Source: Nanobdellota archaeon
GTDB lineage: Archaea > Nanobdellota > Nanobdellia > Pacearchaeales > GW2011-AR1
Assembly (NCBI GenBank): GCA_022709585.1
Contig: JAKLIN010000004.1
Span: forward strand, 1 to 30,496
Direction: 5' to 3'
DNA length: 30,496 nt
Within the stretch, counting starts at the first letter, position 1. Every line of letters starts with the position of its first letter. Positions 1 through 7,978 of the stretch are shown here, piece after piece. The notes beneath the pieces are model-generated. The model had not been told where the DNA came from. It saw nothing but the letters and a program-made list of their open reading frames with translations, and made no database searches. A program made the translations under genes and the position numbers.

Positions 1-32
1 AAAAAATAAAGATAAAGAAATAAAGAAGAAAA

Positions 33-149
33 TCAAAAAAATAATTTAAATTTGCAAAATAAAAAAGTACTTTCAAAGATTAAAATAAATAAAATTCTGT
101 TTAAATCCCACATATAATTATTCAAAAAAAAATTTAAAATTTCTCTCAT
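33..149 (-). CDS. possible small hydrophobic protein downstream of herA-like gene (38 aa)
   Basis: This is a 39-codon reading frame (ATG at 149, TGA at 33) that starts 24 nt after the stop of the HerA-like gene on the same strand. A Shine-Dalgarno-like GGAG (157-160) lies 7 nt before the ATG, an ideal spacing. The peptide begins MREILNFF and is very rich in Phe, Leu and Ile (nine Phe), with a hydrophobic stretch from about residue 18 to the end broken by one Glu and two Lys. It could be a single-pass membrane peptide co-transcribed with the ATPase. The region is extremely AT-rich, so Phe/Leu/Ile-rich frames occur by chance, and I recognise no family. Confidence 0.25.
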   Translation of the reverse strand: MREILNFFLNNYMWDLNRILFILIFESTFLFCKFKLFF

Positions 150-156
150 TACCAAA

Positions 157-168
157 CTCCTTCAGGAG
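157..168 (-). promoter_or_regulatory. short hairpin overlapping the Shine-Dalgarno of the 38-aa ORF
   Basis: CTCC and GGAG pair around a TTCA/TGAA loop 4-5 nt after the HerA-like stop codon. On the minus strand the GGAG arm is also the Shine-Dalgarno of the small ORF. The stem is only 4-5 bp, so it could be a weak terminator, a ribosome-binding-site mask, or chance. The rest of 1-173 is A-rich, with no other feature I can support. Confidence 0.25.
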
Positions 169-173
169 AATTT

Positions 174-1484
174 TTACATTTTTTTATCTTTATGAACCGC
201 TGTAGGAGCTTCTCCTCCGTGCCAGGTGAATCTTGGGCGAATTTTAACAGGATAAATTCTTTCGGAATTATCGTCGAGAATTATCGCAGAACCTTTCATG
301 TCTGGCAAATCATCCATATATTTTACAACACTATCGTAAAGATAACTCTGCATAATGTAATTAAGAGCTTCTAAATCTTGTTTGGAAGTGACTCTGTGAG
401 ATATAACAACATCTGATTGAGTCATGACATCTGTGCTGATTTTTCCGGGCTGTTGAGTTGCAAGTACAACTGAGATTCCTGGTTGTCTACCTTCTCTTAT
501 CAGCTGAATTAATGCGTCTGTTGCAGCTGTTTTTTCATTTAAAGGAAGAAATTCATGAGCTTCATCAATAAACATCCAAACCAAAGGCATTTCTTTTTTT
601 TCAGAAGAGTAATTCAAATCAAATCCTTGTGAAACAGATTTGATTTCTTCTTTTTTTCTTGCAGACATTCTTTGATTGAAAATCTTTTTTGAGATTAAGC
701 TGATTACCATCGCTCTTACATTAAAGCTTCCAACAGAGTTGTAAACGCTTAAATCTAAAACAGAAGTTGTTCCAGGGTTAACCAAATCTGAGACTTTTGT
801 TGCTTCTTGTTTTGTTTCTGAGAAAATTCCCCAAGTTTTAGCTGCTTCAAAAAGTGCAATAGCTGAATTTTTTACATCTTGAGAGGCTCTTTTATCTTTT
901 TCAAATAGTTCTAAAACATCGTCGATATTGAAGGTTTCTGATTTTTTCAGCTCATTTATTATTCTTTCAATTAAAATGGAAATAGGATTTGTCATTTCCA
1001 AACCAAAAGTGATTGTCCAGTCTTCTGCATTAAGTTCAGTGATATCTAAAGCGAATTTTTCATCAACAGGAATCCCTTTTTCCAAATAAGTTTCATAATG
1101 CCCGTAAGGAATAAACACTTTCACAGGAAGATTCTTTGGTTGCAAATCCCAATCTTTTAAGAGTTCTTTGTCTTTTTCATTTCTAAATTTCATTGTCCAG
1201 TAAATTCCCATTGTGTCAAACATAATTGAAGCAATGTTTTGATTCACTTCTTTTGGAAGATTTGAAAGCTCTTCCGCTATAACTCCTAAAGTGTAAGATT
1301 TACCTCCCCCTCTTTTACCTGTAACAAGAACAACATGACTTCTCATAACATCCATAAGAATTCTATTGCTCAAAGAAGTATACTGCCCCATTTTAACATA
1401 GCCTTTTCCTAAGAAAATCAACCCCTTGTCCTGGAATTTCTTTTTGTCATTGGAATCCCTTCCTACAATAATATCATAAGCCAT
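174..1484 (-). CDS. HerA-family (DUF87) hexameric ATPase/DNA translocase
   Basis: This is a P-loop ATPase of the HerA/FtsK superfamily (COG0433 type). HerA proteins are hexameric DNA translocases that work with the NurA nuclease in end resection. Walker A is GKRGGGKS (residues 56-63) and Walker B is MFIDEAHEF (D308, E309). They are followed by the family-typical segments REGRQPGIS, LATQQPGK and ISHRVTSKQDLEAL. At 436 aa it is somewhat short for full HerA (about 500), with a reduced N-terminal barrel of about 45 residues. The ATG at 1484 is preceded by a TATA-like CTTAAAAG about 20-28 nt upstream, so the mRNA is probably leaderless. It is divergent from polB. No nurA lies next to it within the window, so this may be a HerA-like paralogue rather than the end-resection HerA. 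Confidence 0.85.
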   Translation of the reverse strand: MAYDIIVGRDSNDKKKFQDKGLIFLGKGYVKMGQYTSLSNRILMDVMRSHVVLVTGKRGGGKSYTLGVIAEELSNLPKEVNQNIASIMFDTMGIYWTMKFRNEKDKELLKDWDLQPKNLPVKVFIPYGHYETYLEKGIPVDEKFALDITELNAEDWTITFGLEMTNPISILIERIINELKKSETFNIDDVLELFEKDKRASQDVKNSAIALFEAAKTWGIFSETKQEATKVSDLVNPGTTSVLDLSVYNSVGSFNVRAMVISLISKKIFNQRMSARKKEEIKSVSQGFDLNYSSEKKEMPLVWMFIDEAHEFLPLNEKTAATDALIQLIREGRQPGISVVLATQQPGKISTDVMTQSDVVISHRVTSKQDLEALNYIMQSYLYDSVVKYMDDLPDMKGSAIILDDNSERIYPVKIRPRFTWHGGEAPTAVHKDKKM

Positions 1485-1614
1485 TTTGTCTTTTTGTCCT
1501 CTTTTAAGCTATTTTCTAGCAATACATTAAGATAGCTATTCTGTTTTTTAATTGTTTTGTTTGTCTCGATGATTTTTAGATTAGCTTTAAATAATTCAAG
1601 ATTTTAGTTAAATT
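1485..1614. promoter_or_regulatory. divergent promoter region herA-like/polB
   Basis: This 130-nt spacer holds both promoters. For polB, CTTTAAATAA at 1585-1594 lies 21-30 nt before the ATG, which fits a leaderless start. For the minus-strand ATPase, CTTAAAAG lies about 20-28 nt before its ATG. An inverted repeat AGCTAT (1507-1512) / ATAGCT (1532-1537) with a 19-nt spacer lies beside the minus-strand TATA box and could be an operator. Confidence 0.5.
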
Positions 1615-4098
1615 ATGGAAATTGAATTTATCCCTATTGACTACGATTATTTTGATTTTCAGGAAAGAAATTACATTAGAATCCTCGGAAGAGATAGTAA
1701 AGGAAAAAGGGTTTGTGTTTTTGATTCTTGTCCTGCTTATTTCTGGGCAATTTTAGAGCAAGGTTTGAGTGATAAGAAAATACATGAAATTGTTGAACAA
1801 ATCAAGAAAATTCAGCTGGATGTTAAAAAAAGAACAACCAAGGTGGAAAAGGTTGAAATTCATGACAAGAAATTTCTTGGAAAAGATGTTAAGGCTTTGA
1901 AGATTTTTGCTACAAACTACAAAGATTTGCAAGATGTTGCTGAAAAGCTAGATATGGACGGAATTGCAAAACGAAGAGGTTATGATTTAGGTTTTGTAAC
2001 ACATTACATTATTGAAAAAAAGATTCTTCCATTGAATTGGTATAAAATCTCTGGAGATTTGCTTGGAGATGATGGATTTAATGGAAATTATTCAAGTTTA
2101 GATGTTGATTTTTGCATGACTTTAGATAAATGCAAAAAAATTCCTCAAAAAGAGTTTAAGCCTAAGATTTTAAGTTATGATATTGAAACAGAAGAGTTTC
2201 AAATTGGGGAAGGAGAAATACTTATGATTTCTTTGGTTTCTGATAAATTCAAGAAAGTTTTAACTTGGAAAACAGGTTCTAAGCATAAGCCAGAATATGT
2301 AGAGTATGTGAAAAATGAAGAAGAATTACTGGAAAAATTCTCAGAATATGTAAATAAAATTGCTCCAGATTTTTTAGTGGGTTATTTCTCAGATGGTTTT
2401 GATTTGCCTTATCTTAAAGCTCGTTCAGAGAAGTTGAAAGTGCCTTTGAAAATTGGAATAGACGGAAGTCAGCCAAAATTTCATGGAGGAGCTTTTCCAA
2501 GCGGGAGAATTTCAGGAATTGTGCATGTTGACTTGTTGAGATTCATAAAAACAGCTTATGCTCAATATATGCAGTCTGAGTCTTTAACATTAAATGAAGT
2601 TGCAAAAGAATTTATTGGAGATCAAAAAAAAGAATTTGAGTTTCAGCATTCTTCAAAAATAAAAGGAGATGAATGGAATGATTATTTTGAATACAATTTG
2701 CATGATTCTGAACTTGTTGAAGATTTATTTGAGAAATTCTGGCCAGATATCTTTGAATTTACTCAGGTTCTAAATGAACCTGTTTTTGAAGTAACAAGAG
2801 CAGGACTTTCCAAGTATACTGAATCTTATGTTTTGCATAATCTGGATAAATTCAATGAGATCCCTGAGAAAAAGCCAACAAATGAAGAGATGGGCGTTAG
2901 AAATAGAGTTAGTGTTGAAGGAGCATTTGTTTTTGAGCCTACGCCTGGAATTTACGAAGATATTGCTATGTTTGATTTCACTTCTATGCATACAAGTATT
3001 ATCATAACTCACAATCTTTCTAAATCCACTTTAATTTCAGATGAAAAGCAAATAAAAAAAGAAAAAGATGTTTGGGAATCTCCTGAAATAAATGAAGCTG
3101 GAGAAAAAGTTAATTATTATTTCACAAAGAAACCTGGATTTTTCCCTGAACTGATGAAAGAAATATTTGAATTAAGAAAAAAAGCAAAGCAAGAATATCA
3201 AAAAAATCCGAATCCTATCACTAAAGCAAGAAGCAATGCTTTCAAGGTTCTTTCAGCGTCGGCACATGGGTATATTGCTTTTTTCGGAGCTCGTTATTAC
3301 AGTCATGAAGCATCTGCATCAATATTAGCTTTTGTAAGAAAATACAACAAAGAAACAATTGAGAAAGTTGAGAAAGCAGGCTATAAAGTTATTTTTGGAG
3401 ATACAGACTCTGTCGCTTTCTTGATGAAAGACAAAACTAAAACAGATGTTAAGAAACTTCTTGAAAAATTAAATTCAGAGCTTCCAGGAGTTATGAAAAT
3501 GGAACTTGAAGATTTTTACAAAAGAGGGCTATGGGTGACTAAAAGAGGCGGAGATATCGGAGCTAAAAAGAAATATGCTTTAATCACAGAAGACGGAAAA
3601 TTAAAAATTCGAGGATTTGAAACAGTTAGAAGAGATTGGTGCGGATTAGCAAGAAAAGTTCAAAATGATGTGCTTAGAATTATTCTTGATGAGGGTAATG
3701 AAAAAAAAGCATTGGATTATGTTAAAAAAATAATTGATAAACTAAAGAAACGTGAAATAAAGAAAGAAGAACTTGTAATTAGAACTCAGCTCAAGAAATC
3801 TCTTTTGGAATACAAATCAATTTCTCCGCATGTTATTGCAGCGCAGAAAATGAAAGAAAAAGATATTCCAATTACTCAAGGTAATTTAGTTAGTTATTAC
3901 ATCGCAGAATCAGGTGAAAAAAAGAAACTTGTTAGAGACAGAGTAAAGCTTCCAGATGAGCCAGGAGAATATGATTTAGAATACTACCTGGAGCATCAGA
4001 TTATTCCTGCTGTGGAAAACATTCTGAATGTGTTTAAAATAAGCATAAAAGAGATTATAGACGGAAAAAAGCAAACCACTTTATTTGATTTCAAGTGA
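1615..4098 (+). CDS. polB: family B DNA polymerase (replicative, proofreading)
   Basis: Single-chain archaeal B-family DNA polymerase, 827 aa. The exonuclease motifs are intact: Exo I DIETE (D189, E191), Exo II GFDLPYL (D263) and Exo III YNLHD (Y360, D364). The polymerase motifs are: A, FDFTSMHTSII at 453-463; B, K544 to H551-G552; C, FGDTDSV with D596 and D598. All three catalytic aspartates and the motif B Lys remain. However, motif A has His459-Thr460 where the family has Tyr-Pro (SLYPSII), and motif B has Ala548 and His551 where it has Asn and Tyr (NSxYG). The C-terminus KQTTLFDFK matches a PCNA-interacting peptide (Q820, L823, F826). The downstream segment RGFETVRRDW aligns with the thumb region of Pyrococcus-type PolB. 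The enzyme is not split as in Nanoarchaeum and has no intein. The gene ends 1 nt from the convergent GNAT gene. Confidence 0.96.
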   Translation: MEIEFIPIDYDYFDFQERNYIRILGRDSKGKRVCVFDSCPAYFWAILEQGLSDKKIHEIVEQIKKIQLDVKKRTTKVEKVEIHDKKFLGKDVKALKIFATNYKDLQDVAEKLDMDGIAKRRGYDLGFVTHYIIEKKILPLNWYKISGDLLGDDGFNGNYSSLDVDFCMTLDKCKKIPQKEFKPKILSYDIETEEFQIGEGEILMISLVSDKFKKVLTWKTGSKHKPEYVEYVKNEEELLEKFSEYVNKIAPDFLVGYFSDGFDLPYLKARSEKLKVPLKIGIDGSQPKFHGGAFPSGRISGIVHVDLLRFIKTAYAQYMQSESLTLNEVAKEFIGDQKKEFEFQHSSKIKGDEWNDYFEYNLHDSELVEDLFEKFWPDIFEFTQVLNEPVFEVTRAGLSKYTESYVLHNLDKFNEIPEKKPTNEEMGVRNRVSVEGAFVFEPTPGIYEDIAMFDFTSMHTSIIITHNLSKSTLISDEKQIKKEKDVWESPEINEAGEKVNYYFTKKPGFFPELMKEIFELRKKAKQEYQKNPNPITKARSNAFKVLSASAHGYIAFFGARYYSHEASASILAFVRKYNKETIEKVEKAGYKVIFGDTDSVAFLMKDKTKTDVKKLLEKLNSELPGVMKMELEDFYKRGLWVTKRGGDIGAKKKYALITEDGKLKIRGFETVRRDWCGLARKVQNDVLRIILDEGNEKKALDYVKKIIDKLKKREIKKEELVIRTQLKKSLLEYKSISPHVIAAQKMKEKDIPITQGNLVSYYIAESGEKKKLVRDRVKLPDEPGEYDLEYYLEHQIIPAVENILNVFKISIKEIIDGKKQTTLFDFK

Positions 4099-4099
4099 A

Positions 4100-4543
4100 T
4101 TAAACTCGTTTCTCGTAGAAATAAAATTCTTCTCCGCGTGCATATCCTCTTTTTCCCATGAATTCCTGCATGAACTTATTTGTTTTTTGAACTAATCCTA
4201 CAATTGTGCTTAACTTTTGTTTTTTACATTCTTTTTCATAAATTTCATACAATCTTTTTCCTATTCCTTGTGAGCGATATTCTTGAGAAACAACAATATC
4301 CACAAAAAAAGAGTATTTCTTCTTTTTCCACATCTCTGCTAAAAGAACGCCCACGATTTTGTTTTTCTCCTTGTCTTTTGCAATCAGCGCTAAATTTCTT
4401 TTTTTGTCTTTAATAGAATCTAAAATATAGTCTTCAGAGTAAACGGCATCCATTTCTCCGCATCCTTGCAATTCAGGGGTTTTCAAGATAAGATTTAAAA
4501 TTTGTTTTTTATCTCTTAAGCTAGCTTTTTTGATTGTTATCAT
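4100..4543 (-). CDS. GNAT-family N-acetyltransferase
   Basis: A single GNAT domain of 147 aa. Strand beta4 (YSFFVDIVVSQ, 77-87) leads into the acetyl-CoA pyrophosphate loop EYRSQGIGKRLYE (88-100), the Q/RxxGxG/A signature. The C-terminal half (residues 113-147) ends in the usual beta6/beta7 segment GYARGEEFYFYEK. The acceptor cannot be read from the sequence; small-molecule or protein N-terminal acetylation are both possible. It is probably monocistronic, with an AT-rich TATA-like element just before the ATG. Its stop codon is 1 nt from that of polB on the opposite strand. Confidence 0.85.
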   Translation of the reverse strand: MITIKKASLRDKKQILNLILKTPELQGCGEMDAVYSEDYILDSIKDKKRNLALIAKDKEKNKIVGVLLAEMWKKKKYSFFVDIVVSQEYRSQGIGKRLYEIYEKECKKQKLSTIVGLVQKTNKFMQEFMGKRGYARGEEFYFYEKRV

Positions 4544-4639
4544 ATTTTTTTAAATCGTTGAAACTTAATAAATCTTATTTGGAAGCTTGCTTATTCCAGG
4601 CTTAACAAATATTATAAATGAAGTTTTCTGGAGTTTAGT

Positions 4640-5605
4640 ATGATAAATGAAAAATTAGGATTAAAGAAAGGATTCATAGAGCAAATGAATGAGCTTTTAG
4701 GGGAGAATGAAGCTCAGAAATATTTTGATTCACTTAACGAGCGTCCTGTTAAGTCAATTAGATGCAATACTCTTAAAATTTCATGCGATGAACTTAAAAA
4801 AAGATTGGAAAACAAGGGATGGAAAATAAAACAACCTTACAAGTCTGCGCCAGAAATATTTGTTATAGAATCAAATCTTGATCCTGGAGAGCTGGGAAGA
4901 AGTTTAGAGCATCAGTTAGGCTATTATTATGTTCAAGAGCTTTCAAGCATGATGCCTGTTTTAGCGCTCAAGCCTCAACCAGGTGATTTTGTTTTGGATT
5001 TATGCGCATCTCCGGGAAGTAAAACCACTCAGATTGCTTCTGAAATGAAAAATGAGGGGCTTTTGATTGCAAATGATGTTAGTTTGCCAAGGTTAAAGAT
5101 ACTTGCTTCAAATCTGGAAAGATGCGGAGTTGCAAATGAAATTATTACTAGAAGAGACGGAGTTTATCTTTGCAAAAAGTTGGAAGAAGAGGGATTTCAG
5201 TTTGATAAAATTCTTGTTGATGCGCCTTGCTCTGGTGAGGGAACAATAAGAAGTGCTCCTAAAACCGTTAAGATGTGGAATCCTTATGGGATAGTTTCAC
5301 TTTCAAAAATTCAAAAAAGATTAGTGGTTTCTGCATTCAGTGTTTTGAAAGTTGGAGGAGAAATGGTTTATTCCACTTGCACGCACTCTCCTCAAGAAAA
5401 TGAAGAAACAATTGATTTTCTGCTTAAACAATTTCCAGGGCAAATTAAAGTTGAAAAAACAATATTGCCTCTTAAAACTCGCCCAGGCGTTTTAAATTGG
5501 AGACAAGCTGAATATTCCAAAGAAGTTTCAAATGCCTGCAGAATTTATCCTCATGACGGAGAGTCTGAAGGCTTTTTCATAACTAAACTAAAAAGAATCA
5601 AATAA
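4640..5605 (+). CDS. NOL1/NOP2/Sun (RsmB/RsmF-like) tRNA/rRNA cytosine-C5 methyltransferase
   Basis: SAM-dependent RNA m5C methyltransferase, 321 aa. An N-terminal RNA-binding region (1-105) precedes the Rossmann core: motif I DLCASPGSKT (120-129, slightly off the usual DLCAAPGGKT), motif IV DAPCSGEG with C197, and motif VI YSTCTHSP with C247. In this family the motif VI Cys is the nucleophile and the motif IV Cys releases the product. Archaeal members methylate tRNA around C48/C49 or rRNA; which one applies here cannot be told. GGAG at 4630-4633 sits 6 nt before the ATG, and a TATA-like ATTATAAAT lies about 25-30 nt upstream. The next gene encodes a PUA-type RNA-binding protein, a likely partner. 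Confidence 0.93.
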   Translation: MINEKLGLKKGFIEQMNELLGENEAQKYFDSLNERPVKSIRCNTLKISCDELKKRLENKGWKIKQPYKSAPEIFVIESNLDPGELGRSLEHQLGYYYVQELSSMMPVLALKPQPGDFVLDLCASPGSKTTQIASEMKNEGLLIANDVSLPRLKILASNLERCGVANEIITRRDGVYLCKKLEEEGFQFDKILVDAPCSGEGTIRSAPKTVKMWNPYGIVSLSKIQKRLVVSAFSVLKVGGEMVYSTCTHSPQENEETIDFLLKQFPGQIKVEKTILPLKTRPGVLNWRQAEYSKEVSNACRIYPHDGESEGFFITKLKRIK

Positions 5606-5647
5606 AATTAAATTTATTAAATAAGCTAAAACAAAAAATAAACAAAA

Positions 5648-6145
5648 ATGAAAGAAACTAAAAAAAATCTTGAAAGACTAAGAGTTCTGGGAGCTGATGA
5701 AAAAAGAAAAATTGAGAAACAACTTCAAAGTCAGTTTGGAATAAAAGAGATTCCTGGAAAACTTATTATGATTGGAGGGGAGAAGTTATTTGTCTTCCTT
5801 GGAGATTTAGACTTGGAAGTTTTGAAGAAATTAGATGCTCTTGGATTAATTGACAAGGCTGGAGTTTATTTTGCAAAGATTTTAGAAAACGAAGAGGAAA
5901 TAAGACTTACAATCGAAGGTTGCTGGCTTTTGAAAAACCAGATAACTAAGAATATTTTTGAAATTCCCGATGAACAAATGGAAAACTGGATGAAAGGGCA
6001 AGATTTGCTTATTCAAACAGGAAAGAAAGGTTATATTGCAATAAAATATCATTCAGATATTCTTGGATGTGGCAAAGCTTCACAAGAGAAAATAGGAAAC
6101 TTCACACCAAAGAGCAGAAGATTAAAAGAAAGAACAGTGTTTTAA
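5648..6145 (+). CDS. PUA-like RNA-binding protein paired with the m5C methyltransferase
   Basis: A 165-aa protein with no membrane segment. The C-terminal half (about 88-160: the GCWLLKNQITKNIFEIP region through YIAIKYHSDILGCGKA and IGNFTPKSRRLK) looks like the PUA-like RNA-binding domain found fused to RsmF-type methyltransferases and encoded separately in archaea (COG3270-like). I assign this by pattern and position, not by a search. It follows the methyltransferase by 42 nt; the spacer has its own TATA-like TTATTAAATA about 25 nt before the ATG. The probable role is substrate-RNA recognition for the neighbouring methylase. Its stop codon directly abuts the stop of the convergent membrane protein, with no intervening base. 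Confidence 0.7.
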   Translation: MKETKKNLERLRVLGADEKRKIEKQLQSQFGIKEIPGKLIMIGGEKLFVFLGDLDLEVLKKLDALGLIDKAGVYFAKILENEEEIRLTIEGCWLLKNQITKNIFEIPDEQMENWMKGQDLLIQTGKKGYIAIKYHSDILGCGKASQEKIGNFTPKSRRLKERTVF

Positions 6146-6946
6146 TTATTTCTTCTTAGATGGTTTCTTTTTTTGAGGCTTTGTGCTTTGTTTAGCTTCT
6201 TTTCTACTTAATCCTCTATAAATATTCTTCAAGAAGATTAAGAGAATTGGCATTGTTACAATTATTGAAAACAAGTTTCCTAAAAGAGGGAGAATAGAAG
6301 TTAGTAATCCTGTAGCACACATTATAATCAAATATCCTCCAAGCAAGTGGAAGAATAATGGCCACCATTTCTTTCCAACTCTGTTTTTACTTTCTTGCAA
6401 AGATTCGCTAACAGTTTTTCCTTCGTTAAGAAGGATGTAAGGAGCAAGAACCCAATAAACTAAAAAGATTATTCCTGGAATTATCAATAGCAAAAATAAC
6501 AAAGCAAGTAAAATGTTCATTACAATTGCTAACCCCAAATAATTCCAGAAATTCTTTTTAGCAAATTTAAGTGCTTTCTCAAATGTCACCTCTTTTTCCT
6601 CAGAGAGAGCTATCTTAATATGAACAATAGAAGATAAGATGAAAAAGACTGCGATGGCAAGAGCTGCTAAAGTGATAACAATTGCGGCAGGAATAATTGC
6701 AGCAAATGAAATTCCATTAAAGATTAGTTCAAAAAATTCTTGAGGATTTTGTAAAGAGGATAATGCTGATTCAGAAAATCCAGAGCTAGCTCCGAAGATA
6801 ATCAAAACAGTAGCAAGAATTATAATAATCATTCCAAGAATCATTGGAAGAATTTGAAGTAGCAAAGATGTTTTGAAAATTACTGGAAATTTTTTAAGAT
6901 ATTCATCCCAAGTGTCTTTGAAATAATGTTCATGACTCTTTTTCAT
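6146..6946 (-). CDS. multi-pass membrane protein with lysine-rich tail, function unknown
   Basis: A 266-aa polytopic membrane protein with hydrophobic segments at roughly 24-52, 80-112, 135-175 and 196-240. The last 20 residues are a strongly basic cytoplasmic tail. The motif WVLAPYILLNEGKTVSESLQ (aromatic-x-x-APY, then E-G and a helix with S-x-x-S) resembles the membrane domain of glycerophosphodiester phosphodiesterase-like and DUF975-type proteins common in archaea and Firmicutes. No catalytic motif is visible. The gene is divergent from the methionine aminopeptidase, with a TTTATAAAT box about 20-30 nt before its ATG. Confidence 0.7.
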   Translation of the reverse strand: MKKSHEHYFKDTWDEYLKKFPVIFKTSLLLQILPMILGMIIIILATVLIIFGASSGFSESALSSLQNPQEFFELIFNGISFAAIIPAAIVITLAALAIAVFFILSSIVHIKIALSEEKEVTFEKALKFAKKNFWNYLGLAIVMNILLALLFLLLIIPGIIFLVYWVLAPYILLNEGKTVSESLQESKNRVGKKWWPLFFHLLGGYLIIMCATGLLTSILPLLGNLFSIIVTMPILLIFLKNIYRGLSRKEAKQSTKPQKKKPSKKK

Positions 6947-6984
6947 AATGTATTTACATTGAAATTATTTATAAACATTTTCTT

Positions 6985-7023
6985 TTTTCAATAAAAACTT
7001 GTTGAAAATTATTTTTTATTGAA
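6985..7023. promoter_or_regulatory. overlapping inverted repeats in divergent promoter
   Basis: An 11-bp perfect inverted repeat, TTCAATAAAAA (6987-6997) and TTTTTATTGAA (7013-7023), overlaps a second one, TTTTCAA (6985-6991) and TTGAAAA (7002-7008). They lie between the minus-strand TATA (about 6966-6976) and the plus-strand TATA (TTATTTAAT near 7041). A regulator site shared by the two divergent genes is possible, but the DNA here is about 85% AT and chance dyads are common. Confidence 0.3.
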
Positions 7024-7070
7024 TTTTCGATTACCAAAACTTATTTAATTAGTTAATTTGTTGAGAAATC

Positions 7071-7958
7071 ATGAACAAGCAAGAAACAGAAAAAATAATT
7101 GCAGCAGGGAAAATTCTTTCTCAAACTCGAGAGTATGCAAAAAAATTTATCAAAAAAGGAATGCCTCTTCTAGAAATTGCTGAGAAAATTGAAACAAAGA
7201 TAGTTGAACTCGGAGGAAAGCCTGCATTTCCAACAAATCTTAGTATAAATGACATTGCTGCGCATTATACGCCTTCATATAATGATGAAACACTTGCAGA
7301 AGGGCTTTTGAAAATTGATTTAGGTGCTCATATTGATGGATGGGTTGCAGATGGTGCTTTTTCTATTGATTTGGAAAACAAAGAAGAGAATAAGAAATTG
7401 ATTAAAGCAAGTGAAGATGCTTTGAAAAATGCAGTTGTGAGTGTTAAAAAGCAAGAACTAGTTGGAAAAGTAGGAAAAATAATTCAAGAAACAATTGAAT
7501 CACAAAAAGCTTCTCCAATAATTAACCTTTCAGGGCATTCAATTGAACAATATGATTTGCATTCTGGTGTTAATATTCCAAATCACGCTTCTTCAGAAAA
7601 AACAGTCTTTGAAGAAGGAATTTATGCAATTGAGCCTTTCGCAACTTATGGAAGTGGAAGAGTTTACGACGGAAAACCTTCTGGAATTTACGAGCTTATT
7701 GATTTAAAAAATGTTAGAAGTCCTATTGCAAGAAAAGTTTTGGATTATGTTATTGAAGAATATGATCATCTCCCTTTCTGCTCTAGGTGGCTTGTTAAGA
7801 AATTTGGAACAAGTGCATTGATAGGATTAAAGCAGCTTGAAGAAAATGGAAACTTAATGCAATTTGCTCAATTAGTGGAAACAACTCACAAAAATGTTGC
7901 ACAATCCGAACATACTGTTTTAATTTCTGGAAATAAAGTTATTGTTACAACAGAATAA
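7071..7958 (+). CDS. map: type II methionine aminopeptidase
   Basis: Removes the initiator Met from nascent proteins. The protein is 295 aa, the normal length for archaeal MetAP2. The five metal ligands are in place: D83 and D94 (KIDLGAHIDGWVAD), H156 (LSGHSIEQYDLHSG), E188 (YAIEPF) and E280 (SEHTVLI). The catalytic His is probably H65 (IAAHYTPS). An insertion-bearing helical region (about 195-265) marks the type II enzyme. A TATA-like TTATTTAAT lies about 25-30 nt before the ATG and there is no Shine-Dalgarno, consistent with a leaderless mRNA. The gene converges on cdc48 with a 20-nt gap. Confidence 0.96.
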   Translation: MNKQETEKIIAAGKILSQTREYAKKFIKKGMPLLEIAEKIETKIVELGGKPAFPTNLSINDIAAHYTPSYNDETLAEGLLKIDLGAHIDGWVADGAFSIDLENKEENKKLIKASEDALKNAVVSVKKQELVGKVGKIIQETIESQKASPIINLSGHSIEQYDLHSGVNIPNHASSEKTVFEEGIYAIEPFATYGSGRVYDGKPSGIYELIDLKNVRSPIARKVLDYVIEEYDHLPFCSRWLVKKFGTSALIGLKQLEENGNLMQFAQLVETTHKNVAQSEHTVLISGNKVIVTTE

Positions 7959-7978
7959 ACAAAAATAAATTTTGGTTT

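Noticed and set aside
1615..4098. Intein or split gene in polB
   Set aside because: Motifs A, B and C follow at normal spacing with no Hint-domain motifs, and the reading frame is continuous.
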